This document shows, piece after piece, positions 1 to 5,351 of a stretch of DNA of 5,398 nucleotides. Position numbers and translations under genes: made by a program. Numbering within the stretch: the stretch's first letter is position 1; every line of letters starts with the position of its first letter. This stretch comes from Spirochaetales bacterium. Its GTDB lineage: Bacteria; Spirochaetota; Spirochaetia; DSM-27196; SLST01. Location: the NCBI GenBank assembly GCA_007130265.1, contig SLST01000191.1:1-5398 (forward strand), in the 5' to 3' direction. The notes beneath the pieces were generated by a model that worked only from the letters and a program-made list of their open reading frames with translations, was not told the origin of the DNA and did no database searches.

Positions 1-82
1 CGATGTTGGAGTCGAGCGCCAGCGCGTTGAACTTCTGCTGGCGCTGAGCGAACATTGCGCTCAGGTTGTGGTTGATGATCAT
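1..82 (-). CDS. flaB: FlaB-type flagellin, N-terminal fragment (gene continues beyond the left edge)
   Basis: Read on the minus strand from the ATG at 82-80, the 27 visible codons begin MIINHNLSAMFAQRQQ and continue with a helix-like stretch. MIINHN-SAMFAQR is the typical N-terminus of spirochaetal FlaB core flagellins, which polymerise into the periplasmic flagellar filament. The N-terminal helix (D0 region) forms part of the filament core and carries the export signal, so no cleavable signal peptide is expected and none is seen. The start is fixed by a strong Shine-Dalgarno AAGGAGG five bases upstream. The rest of the gene lies outside the window, so which FlaB paralogue this is cannot be judged. 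Family assignment is recognition from the N-terminus only, but that end is very characteristic. Confidence 0.88.
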   Translation of the reverse strand, partial: MIINHNLSAMFAQRQQKFNALALDSNI

Positions 83-87
83 CTGAT

Positions 88-94
88 CCTCCTT
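88..94 (-). promoter_or_regulatory. Strong ribosome binding site of the flagellin gene
   Basis: The minus strand reads AAGGAGG followed by five bases and ATG. This is a full-strength Shine-Dalgarno sequence, as expected for an abundant structural protein. It contains overlapping GGA trinucleotides and so could also be a CsrA contact site (see the leader entry). Confidence 0.85.
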
Positions 95-136
95 GATGGA
101 TTACCGGTACGTCCGTGTTCCCGGTACCGTCCGTGT
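88..136 (-). promoter_or_regulatory. Candidate CsrA-binding flagellin leader with GGA motifs
   Basis: In the minus-strand mRNA, ACACGGACG occurs twice upstream of the start, at 136-128 and at 118-110. The second is followed by U, giving ACACGGACGU. The CsrA consensus is RUACARGGAUGU, so the core ACA-GGA-GU is matched. The proximal GGA sits in a 13-base loop (111-123) closed by a perfect six-pair stem CGGUAC/GUACCG (124-129 with 105-110). A GGA in a hairpin loop is the preferred CsrA target layout. The Shine-Dalgarno AAGGAGGAUC adds two further GGA triplets. CsrA is known to repress flagellin translation at the leader in Bacillus subtilis (hag, with FliW) and to affect FlaB in Borrelia. Binding here is inference. 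Confidence 0.45.
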
Positions 137-138
137 CT
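104..138. repeat. Imperfect tandem duplication of about 17-18 bases in the flagellin leader
   Basis: On the plus strand 104-120 (CCGGTACGTCCGTGTTC) is followed directly by 121-138 (CCGGTACCGTCCGTGTCT). The copies differ by one inserted C and by their last bases. The duplication creates both copies of the GGA-containing motif and supplies the complementary arms CGGTAC and GTACCG of the hairpin described in the leader entry. Confidence 0.75.
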
Positions 139-154
139 GCGCGCGAAGCAGACA
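134..154 (-). other. Perfect 7-bp inverted repeat upstream of the flagellin leader motifs
   Basis: TGTCTGC (134-140) and GCAGACA (148-154) are exact complements separated by seven bases. In the minus-strand transcript this would form a seven-pair hairpin just upstream of the distal ACACGGACG motif, overlapping its first bases ACA. There is no U tract, so it is unlikely to be a terminator. A second, weaker palindrome GAATC-TCG-GATTC lies further upstream at 168-180. Roles in mRNA stability or regulation are inference. Confidence 0.5.
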
Positions 155-215
155 GAGACTTCGTATTGAATCTCGGATTCTGACGTCGCGAGTTGAGTAG
201 ATTTTTCCACTCGCG

Positions 216-240
216 GAATCGGCGGGGCGATCCACTTTTC
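216..240 (-). promoter_or_regulatory. Weak candidate sigma-28 (FliA-type) promoter for the flagellin gene
   Basis: The minus strand contains GCCGATTC (223-216), matching six of eight positions of the sigma-28 -10 element GCCGATAA. GAAA (240-237) lies upstream where TAAA would be expected. The gap between them is 13 bases, shorter than the usual 15 or so, so this is only suggestive. If real, the leader would be about 125 bases long and would include the hairpins and GGA motifs. I see no better sigma-28 or sigma-70 match on this strand between the two divergent genes. Confidence 0.3.
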
Positions 241-253
241 ATCGCTCGAGGCA

Positions 254-898
254 ATGGAGTATGCTGACACCGTGAGAGGCGTGATAATCACCGGCGGCGC
301 GGCGCCACCGGTCGAGTCGGTATTGCCCTGGCTGGCCGACGTGGCGCTGGTGGTCGCCGCGGACTCGGGGCTGCACACGGCGGTCGGGTATGGCATCAGA
401 CCCGAACTCGTAGTCGGCGATTTCGACAGCTTGGCCGACGATGACTTGCTCAAGGGGTACGATGACAAGGACGTACGCCGGTACCCCCGCGCAAAGGACC
501 ATACCGACACGGAAATCGCCCTTCGCGTCGCACGGGAAGAAGGGTGCGACGATCTCGTAATCATAGGCGGTGGAGGAGGGCGCATTGACCACCTCCTCGC
601 CCTCGTCGCGCTCTTCGAACGCCCTGATCCGCCCGGGGCCTGGGTGTCGGATACGGGGGTCATCAGCGCGATCGTCGAACGGACGACTGCGCGCGGCAGC
701 GTCGGAGAGCGCATCAGTTTTGCGCCGATCGGGTGCATCCCGTGCCGCATGGTCTCGCATGGACTGCGATGGCCGCTCGACGGACTGACGTGGGGCAGGG
801 GTGACATAGGCATCAGCAACGAGTTTGCCGAAGCGGAAGTTCAGGTAACCATGAAGAGCGGGCAGTTGCTCATGATGCGTTCGTTGGAGGCGAGGTAG
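254..898 (+). CDS. thiN: Thiamine pyrophosphokinase (thiamine diphosphokinase)
   Basis: Transfers pyrophosphate from ATP to thiamine, giving thiamine diphosphate and AMP, in the cytosol. The 214 residues are a normal length and carry the family motifs in order: AADSGL at 35-40, GDFDSL at 55-60, KDHTDTE at 81-87 (metal and nucleotide binding), GGGGRIDH at 106-113, and in the C-terminal thiamine-binding half GLRWPLDG at 170-177 and GISNEF at 186-191. The start is uncertain: ATG at 254 has GAGG only two bases upstream, whereas an in-frame GTG at 272 would begin MRGVIITGG, a more usual N-terminus, with GGAG about 12 bases upstream. No TPP riboswitch motif is seen upstream. The stop codon shares one base with the GTG of the next gene, so the two are probably cotranscribed and translationally coupled. 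Function is well supported. Confidence 0.93.
   Translation: MEYADTVRGVIITGGAAPPVESVLPWLADVALVVAADSGLHTAVGYGIRPELVVGDFDSLADDDLLKGYDDKDVRRYPRAKDHTDTEIALRVAREEGCDDLVIIGGGGGRIDHLLALVALFERPDPPGAWVSDTGVISAIVERTTARGSVGERISFAPIGCIPCRMVSHGLRWPLDGLTWGRGDIGISNEFAEAEVQVTMKSGQLLMMRSLEAR
886..890 (+). promoter_or_regulatory. Ribosome binding site deciding the GTG start of the 602-residue protein
   Basis: GGAGG lies seven bases before GTG at 898-900, inside the last codons of thiN. This spacing supports the GTG start and the TAGTG stop/start overlap. Confidence 0.75.
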
Positions 899-2706
899 TG
901 TCGAGTGCGTCGCGAGAGTCTTCCATCTTCCGGGATCTCGCACTCGCGCTCACGGAGGACGAACGCCGGTCGCTGCTCAGACAGATCTCGCAATGTCTCA
1001 ACCCCAAGCCGCCGCCCCGCCAGTCATCCCCGTACCGCAGTGCAGTCGACGACATAGGCCGCAGCGAGGCCATCAGTCGGGAGCTACAGGAAATGGGTTT
1101 CTGGGATCGGCTTCGATACTTCGTGCGCCGTCTGTTCAGCACCCATGGAGACGAGCAGACGTACATCGACTTCAGACTCGCGTCGCTTCGGCGTCGGGCA
1201 CAATCGGTGTGTCCGGCTCTCGCCCCGATCGAGCACCACAGCGTCGGCTCGGCAATCCCCGAACGCACGTTCGAGCTCTACCGTGCCGCCTACGCCGTCA
1301 TTCCGCTCTTCCTCGACCTCTGGAAAGGCGGAAACTACCTGCAGGAAGCGGTGGAACACCTTCTTGCATTGCGAATCCCCGCGGCTCGCAGCAACCTTTA
1401 CGACCTCGTGTCGCTCGATGAGCTTCAGGAGACATTTCTCAGGAATGAACTGAAGGGGGATGTTCGCAAGATTGTCGTTGAACGGCTCCACGAGTACCTC
1501 GACGGCATCCCCGACGAGTTGTTCCGCCATCTCGAAGAGGGACTGCTTCCGTTCTACCTCCTGCGGCCCGTCTGCCTCGTCAACTACAACGAGTTCTTCG
1601 ACGTATTCGGCTTCGACCCGGGAATCGCTCCTCCGGATGAGACCCCTCCGTTCAGGGATGCGCCGACGTCGGCTGCCGTTCCGGCGGTCGAATCGCTGTA
1701 CGCGGGACTTCATGCCGCGGGGAAACTCGAATCAGGCTTTTACCTTCATACTGAGATACTCGACCGCTACCTCGAGCTGAAGGAGCATGAGGAGAGCGCT
1801 GACGACGACTCGTCTGAGCAAGCGTATCAACGTCGTCGGATTCATCTGCAGGAGCTCCGCGATCAGATCATCGCCGTGCACGCCGCCGCTCGTCGCCTCT
1901 CGAGGGAAGTCCCGTTCGCCGACCTCATTCGGTTCTACACGCGAGATCCCTGGCTGCGGATAGAACCCTACCTTCCGGAGCTCAAGCTTCGTGAGTTCTA
2001 CAGAAGCTATCTGATGATACGCGTGCTCAGCGAGCTCGATGCAGAGTTTCCGCAGATTCGACGGGGCGTGGTCGAGCGCATGATCGCAGGGTTATTCGGA
2101 GGCGAACCGCCGTCGATGAACTACTTCCGACCCGGCATCCAGCTGACGCCGGACGCCGCGGGACTGCCCGCGTTCCTCCACCTGCACTCCGTGGCGGCGA
2201 CCTACAGCTTCCTGCGCTTCAAGTACCGCGGTCGAATGCAGGACATGGTCAGAACGCTCAGTCGGATCCTTCCGGCACGTCAACGGGACCTATCGGGCGA
2301 TCTGATCACCCATGCGTCGGGAATCGAGGAGGTGCTCGCCGACGTCGAGGATCTCGACGAGAGTTTCTCCCCCGAGTCAGACGACGGCAAGGCATTCTAC
2401 CGCGTGCGGTACGCGGTGGAGAAAGATGCCTCAATGCAGCGATCGTACCGGAACCTCGTGCAGCAGCGCGACCGCCAAGCCTCTCGCCTCGTAGACCGGG
2501 CGCTCGAGCACGCAGACGGTTTGATAAGCGCCCTCGTCTCGATCGATCACTCACTGACCGATCAGATCCGCTCACGATATGCAGATGCCGACCCTCGCAT
2601 CAACCCGATCGACGGGCTCGATCATCTGCTCGACGAACAGAAGGAGAAGCTCGGCCAGTTTGTCCGGCTGCTCCGCCAGGTTCGCGCGATGGAGGAGGGT
2701 TACTGA
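898..2706 (+). CDS. Large helix-rich cytosolic protein of unknown function, probably the spirochaetal DUF5312 family
   Basis: The 602-residue product has no signal peptide, no convincing membrane segment and no enzymatic motif I recognise. The N-terminus (about 8-30, IFRDLALALTEDERRSLL) is an amphipathic segment. A basic-aromatic patch follows at about 67-81 (GFWDRLRYFVRRLFS). The rest is dominated by predicted helices rich in Leu, Arg, Glu and Asp, with an acidic, probably flexible linker near 295-310 (EESADDDSSEQ) and a charged C-terminal helix. The overall pattern matches what I remember of DUF5312, a family largely confined to spirochaetes, but this is memory, not a search. It overlaps thiN by one base (TAGTG) and starts at GTG with a good Shine-Dalgarno. 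Codon use looks like its neighbours, so recent transfer is not suggested. The gene is certainly real given its length and spacing; its function is unknown. Confidence 0.85.
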   Translation: MSSASRESSIFRDLALALTEDERRSLLRQISQCLNPKPPPRQSSPYRSAVDDIGRSEAISRELQEMGFWDRLRYFVRRLFSTHGDEQTYIDFRLASLRRRAQSVCPALAPIEHHSVGSAIPERTFELYRAAYAVIPLFLDLWKGGNYLQEAVEHLLALRIPAARSNLYDLVSLDELQETFLRNELKGDVRKIVVERLHEYLDGIPDELFRHLEEGLLPFYLLRPVCLVNYNEFFDVFGFDPGIAPPDETPPFRDAPTSAAVPAVESLYAGLHAAGKLESGFYLHTEILDRYLELKEHEESADDDSSEQAYQRRRIHLQELRDQIIAVHAAARRLSREVPFADLIRFYTRDPWLRIEPYLPELKLREFYRSYLMIRVLSELDAEFPQIRRGVVERMIAGLFGGEPPSMNYFRPGIQLTPDAAGLPAFLHLHSVAATYSFLRFKYRGRMQDMVRTLSRILPARQRDLSGDLITHASGIEEVLADVEDLDESFSPESDDGKAFYRVRYAVEKDASMQRSYRNLVQQRDRQASRLVDRALEHADGLISALVSIDHSLTDQIRSRYADADPRINPIDGLDHLLDEQKEKLGQFVRLLRQVRAMEEGY

Positions 2707-3188
2707 TCGACCTGGGCCGCAAGCGCGTCCATGATGCGCCGCTGCGTAACTCGTGGATCCTCAATCAACACCCGCTTACCGGCGACCAGATCGGCGATAC
2801 CAACCTCCCGGGGATACCTCGGGATGATATGAAGGTGCAGATGGTCGATTGAGGCGCCGGCGCTTGCTCCCATGTTGTACCCGACGTTGAATGCCGCCGG
2901 CTGATGCGTCGTGTCGAGTACATCGAGAAAGCAGCGGGTGAGCGCGGTTACTCGCCGGTCCTCCTCGTCGGAGAGGTCACGCACGTCCTCTACGTGACGA
3001 TTCGGGAAAAGCATCAGGTGGCCGGGATTGTACGGGTAGAGGTTGACGCTCACGGTACACAGATCATCGGAGTACACCGTCAAGTCGACGACAAGAGCTG
3101 ACTTCTCCCGCACGAGACAGAGAATGCATCCCGGCGGACGGGGACCCTTGACATACTCCATCTTGTCGAAGTTGTAGAAATAACTCAT
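2700..3188 (-). CDS. HIT (histidine triad) family protein, Ap4A phosphorylase/hydrolase-like
   Basis: The 162-residue protein carries the histidine triad as HLHLH at 116-120 in the context SIDHLHLHIIPRY; the middle His118 is the expected nucleophile that takes the nucleotidyl group. Asn101 and the segment NVGYNMGASAGAS help build the phosphate site. Cys21 and Cys24 (CILC), with His65 and His116, could form the zinc site found in Ap4A-phosphorylase-like HIT proteins such as Mycobacterium tuberculosis Rv2613c, which also shares the NLYPYNPGHLM block (here 49-59). The likely role is cleavage of dinucleoside polyphosphates or other nucleotide conjugates in the cytosol; the exact substrate cannot be read. 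Its ATG overlaps the stop of the upstream SPFH gene as ATGA, and no clear Shine-Dalgarno is seen, so translational coupling is likely. Its 3' end overlaps the opposing gene by seven bases. Confidence 0.92.
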   Translation of the reverse strand: MSYFYNFDKMEYVKGPRPPGCILCLVREKSALVVDLTVYSDDLCTVSVNLYPYNPGHLMLFPNRHVEDVRDLSDEEDRRVTALTRCFLDVLDTTHQPAAFNVGYNMGASAGASIDHLHLHIIPRYPREVGIADLVAGKRVLIEDPRVTQRRIMDALAAQVDQ

Positions 3189-4030
3189 CGCGTCGTTGGA
3201 GCGAGGTCCAATAGATCCAGCGGATCCGCGTTGATCTCCCGCCCCACCCGGAAGTACTCAAGCAGCACGGGATACCGTTCGAGCACCTCTCCGTACCGCT
3301 CGAGCAGGCCAAAATCTCGATCTGCCTCGGCCTCAGCGTCTGCAAGCCGCTCAGCCGCCTCGCGGAACGCCGCTGCTCGCGCTTCGAGCACGCCGACGGC
3401 AAGCTCTCGCGACGTCAAGTAGAGCTCGAGGTCGGGAAGAGCGATACGCTCGGGTGTCACGGCCATGACCTCGAGCATCTCGAGCCTGCTCTCGACACGG
3501 GCGATTACCTGCTCGACGATCGTCTCGTAGCTCTCTGAGAGTGACAGCCGTTGCGGTTCGGACTCGATGAGCGCCATCACCGCCTCGACGGCAGCCTGAG
3601 AAATGCGCGCATCGATCTCGTCGTAGAACTCATCCATCTGCTGCGGCCGGAGGTCCTGATCCCGGGCGAGGGCCGGTAGTCTCTCAGCGCGTATCCGCGT
3701 CTGGACAACGAGCCGCACCTCGTAGGGAAACGAGACGGCGCCGTCGAGAATCGTCTCAATCGCGTCTCCGGACGGAAGCGACCCGGCGAGGCGAACGTCG
3801 GTACGGTGTTTGCTCGGCTCGAAAACGTAGAGAGTGAGGTTTGTGGGAACGAGGCGCTGCCATCGCCAGGCGAAGGTCCCGGGTTCAATGACCTCCTCCT
3901 CCCAGCCGTCGGTCCGACTGAAGATAACTGCGTAGCCCTCGGGGGGGATCCGTATCTGGATCCAACCGATGTAGAAAACCGCCGCAGCGACCAGGAGAAG
4001 AAATACCAGCAAAACGGCAAAACCTTTCAT
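3185..4030 (-). CDS. Membrane-anchored SPFH/band-7-like protein
   Basis: The 281-residue product begins MKGFAVLLVFLLLV, a single hydrophobic segment at about 4-24 that acts as an N-terminal anchor. The following stretch (IPPEGYAVIFSRTDGWEEEVIEPGT, split here at 28-37 and 38-52) has the layout of an SPFH domain start: P-G-like turn, a strand, then the EPGTF turn. A helical Ala/Glu/Arg-rich region spans about 206-236 and could form a coiled coil, typical of oligomerising SPFH proteins. SPFH proteins scaffold membrane microdomains or regulate membrane proteases; the specific role here is unknown. I chose ATG at 4030 because GAGGTG lies four bases upstream; an ATG at 4075 would add 15 residues without a ribosome site and would include the probable promoter. 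The HIT gene follows with an ATGA overlap. The SPFH call is moderate, as sequence similarity in this family is low. Confidence 0.75.
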   Translation of the reverse strand: MKGFAVLLVFLLLVAAAVFYIGWIQIRIPPEGYAVIFSRTDGWEEEVIEPGTFAWRWQRLVPTNLTLYVFEPSKHRTDVRLAGSLPSGDAIETILDGAVSFPYEVRLVVQTRIRAERLPALARDQDLRPQQMDEFYDEIDARISQAAVEAVMALIESEPQRLSLSESYETIVEQVIARVESRLEMLEVMAVTPERIALPDLELYLTSRELAVGVLEARAAAFREAAERLADAEAEADRDFGLLERYGEVLERYPVLLEYFRVGREINADPLDLLDLAPTTR

Positions 4031-4034
4031 GGCA

Positions 4035-4040
4035 CACCTC
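4035..4040 (-). promoter_or_regulatory. Ribosome binding site deciding the start of the SPFH-like gene
   Basis: GAGGTG on the minus strand is followed by four bases and ATG at 4030. None of the in-frame upstream ATGs (4075, 4048, 4042) has a comparable site. Confidence 0.7.
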
Positions 4041-4046
4041 ATGCTC

Positions 4047-4075
4047 ATACTACGGAGAGTCGATTTGGATTGCAA
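4047..4075 (-). promoter_or_regulatory. Probable sigma-70 promoter of the SPFH-HIT operon
   Basis: On the minus strand TTGCAA (4075-4070) and TAGTAT (4052-4047) are separated by exactly 17 bases, matching four of six and five of six consensus positions. Transcription would start near 4040, leaving a leader of about ten bases with the Shine-Dalgarno at the very 5' end. The -35 box overlaps the AAGGAAG ribosome site of the divergent gene. Confidence 0.5.
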
Positions 4076-4080
4076 GGAAG
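4075..4080 (+). promoter_or_regulatory. Ribosome binding site of the small membrane protein gene
   Basis: AGGAAG lies eight bases before ATG at 4089. It supports this start over an in-frame ATG at 4029, which overlaps the divergent gene's start, and over ATG 4140, which has no ribosome site. Confidence 0.6.
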
Positions 4081-4088
4081 TTCATGGT

Positions 4089-4448
4089 ATGCTGTCGACA
4101 GTGCGTTCACATACAACACCTTCGGTCCTCTATCGCACGATGCGACTTCTCGAAGGAGCGAACGTGTTCTGCCTGCTGAGCCTCCTGCTCGTCGCGGGGT
4201 TGTTCGTGCTCGGCAACTTCCAGGAGTTCCTCGATCAATCTCAACTCATGCTACTGAGTATCGTATCGATCCTGAGCGTCCTCTGTGTGGCAAGCGGGCT
4301 CTGCTATGTCTTCGCGCTGATCATCTGGATGGTCCGGAGACGCCGCTCGATGATCCTCCGTCTGTTGTACGGATTGCTCGCTACGCTCACGGGCGCGATC
4401 GCCGCGGCGGTTGCGGGAGCCCTTGAGACCATCGTGAGGCCTCTTTGA
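4089..4448 (+). CDS. Small three-helix inner membrane protein of unknown function
   Basis: The 119-residue product has three hydrophobic segments at about 25-43, 55-81 and 92-112. Arginines at 6, 16 and 19 and the RRRR run at 83-86 place the N-terminus and the second loop inside, while the first loop (44-52) carries acidic residues, consistent with the positive-inside rule and an external C-terminus. I do not recognise a family or catalytic motif. Its stop overlaps the TTG start of the methionine aminopeptidase gene by four bases, so it is probably cotranslated with it. It is divergent from the SPFH-like gene across 58 bases. It is likely real because of the ribosome site, the well-formed topology and the tight coupling. 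Confidence 0.78.
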   Translation: MLSTVRSHTTPSVLYRTMRLLEGANVFCLLSLLLVAGLFVLGNFQEFLDQSQLMLLSIVSILSVLCVASGLCYVFALIIWMVRRRRSMILRLLYGLLATLTGAIAAAVAGALETIVRPL

Positions 4449-5242
4449 ACCCGTACGTGCCGCTGAAGACCCGGCTGGAAGTAGAGCGGCTACGGCAGGC
4501 CGCTGAAGCGCTCGAGCGAGTGCTTGCTGACCTTGCGACGGTGATCAAGCCGGGAGTGCAGACGGTCGACCTCGAACAGGTCGCGCGGCTGGCGCTCACA
4601 CGGCATGGACTGAACGGCGTGCTCGAGGGGTACGAGGGGTACCCGCATCCGATCTGCACCTCGGTAAACAATGTTGCCGTACACGGCCGCCCGTCGAACT
4701 ATGAACTGCAGCCCGGCGATCTGATCACGGTCGATGTGAGCGCCGAGCGTTCCGGTTGGAGAGCCGACAGCGCCTGGACATACGGGGTGGGAAAGATCGG
4801 TTCGGAAGGCCGGCGCCTTCAGCGTGCCGCCTGGCGCGCCACGCTTGCCGGCGCAGCCGCGGCCCGCGCCGGTGGCCGTCTCGGCGACATCGGTGCGGCG
4901 ATCCTCGATGAATCGCGAAGGGCAGGGTGCCGTGTCGTACGCGAGTTCACCGGGCACGGCATCGGCACGAGCCTCCATGAGCCTCCTACGGTCCCCCACT
5001 CGGCGACGCGCGGTACCGGCGAACCGATCGTACCCGGGATGGTACTCAACATAGAGCCGGTCTTGACGCTCGGATCCGGCGAGGTGGCGAAACTCGACGA
5101 CGGGTGGAGCTACATCACCGCCGACGGCTCACTCTCGGCGCAGTACGAGGTCACCGTCAGCGTACGCTCGGACCGCACCGACATTCTCACGCTCGGCAGA
5201 CATCGCCCCGTCCTGAACCGGTCCACGCCGCCGTACGGTTGA
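4445..5242 (+). CDS. map: Methionine aminopeptidase, type I
   Basis: Removes the initiator methionine from nascent proteins in the cytosol, using two metal ions. The 265 residues are the usual type I length and all expected residues are present: His80 (VAVHGRP), metal ligands Asp97 and Asp108 (VDVS, ADSAW), His171 (GHGIG), Glu204 (NIEPV) and Glu235 (AQYEV), plus the substrate-side His178 (SLHEP). The numbering is nearly that of the E. coli enzyme. The pocket residues Tyr63, Tyr66 and Cys71 also fit. Between motifs it is divergent, for example VDVSAERSGW in place of the usual lysine/glycine-rich segment, so it may be a secondary paralogue. The start is TTG at 4445 with GAGG five bases upstream, overlapping the preceding stop as TTGA; GTG at 4457 is a less likely alternative. 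The stop TGA lies inside the -35 box of the following tRNA promoter. Confidence 0.95.
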   Translation: MNPYVPLKTRLEVERLRQAAEALERVLADLATVIKPGVQTVDLEQVARLALTRHGLNGVLEGYEGYPHPICTSVNNVAVHGRPSNYELQPGDLITVDVSAERSGWRADSAWTYGVGKIGSEGRRLQRAAWRATLAGAAAARAGGRLGDIGAAILDESRRAGCRVVREFTGHGIGTSLHEPPTVPHSATRGTGEPIVPGMVLNIEPVLTLGSGEVAKLDDGWSYITADGSLSAQYEVTVSVRSDRTDILTLGRHRPVLNRSTPPYG

Positions 5243-5267
5243 CACCCTCAAGGTGGACTCCTATATT
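5239..5267 (+). promoter_or_regulatory. Strong sigma-70 promoter of the tRNA-Thr gene
   Basis: TTGACA (5239-5244) is a perfect -35 box and TATATT (5262-5267) matches the -10 consensus at five of six positions, with an ideal 17-base spacer. The segment after the -10 box (CCGGAGC) is GC-rich, like discriminators of growth-rate-controlled stable RNA promoters. Transcription should begin about five bases before the tRNA. The -35 box contains the aminopeptidase stop codon (5240-5242). Confidence 0.85.
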
Positions 5268-5278
5268 CCGGAGCATAC

Positions 5279-5351
5279 GCCATCTTAGCTCAGCTGGTAG
5301 AGCACGTGACTTGTAATCTCGGGGTCGCCGGTTCGAGTCCGGCAGATGGCT
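5279..5351 (+). tRNA. trnT: tRNA-Thr, anticodon UGU
   Basis: A complete cloverleaf is present. The acceptor stem GCCATCT (5279-5285) pairs fully with AGATGGC (5344-5350). The D stem is GCTC/GAGC (5288-5291, 5300-5303) with an AGCTGGTA loop. The anticodon loop is CTTGTAA (5310-5316) with TGT at 5312-5314, reading ACA threonine codons. The T stem GCCGG/CCGGC (5327-5331, 5339-5343) encloses TTCGAGT. The anticodon stem CGTGA/TCTCG has a T-T mismatch at its third pair (5307 and 5319). The discriminator is T5351, and CCA is not encoded, so it must be added by nucleotidyltransferase. The tandem repeats begin at the discriminator base itself. Confidence 0.93.

Noticed and set aside
183..253. TPP riboswitch upstream of the thiamine pyrophosphokinase gene
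   Set aside because: No CTGAGA-type conserved core or suitable paired arms are seen in the upstream region.
261..275. Leader peptide ORF (ATG CTG ACA CCG TGA) in front of the alternative GTG start of thiN
   Set aside because: Only four codons, no usable spacing to a ribosome site, and it lies inside the longer thiN reading frame.
4031..4075. Longer start (ATG at 4075, minus strand) for the SPFH-like gene
   Set aside because: The extra 15 residues would contain the promoter and a good ribosome site, and the typical anchor begins at ATG 4030.
4029..4088. Longer start (ATG at 4029) for the small membrane protein
   Set aside because: It overlaps the divergent SPFH start codon, lacks a ribosome site and adds a hydrophilic tail; AGGAAG at 4075-4080 points to ATG 4089.
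4624..4641. Nine-base direct repeat GAGGGGTAC within map
   Set aside because: It encodes the conserved EGYEGYP region of type I aminopeptidases and is explained by the protein.
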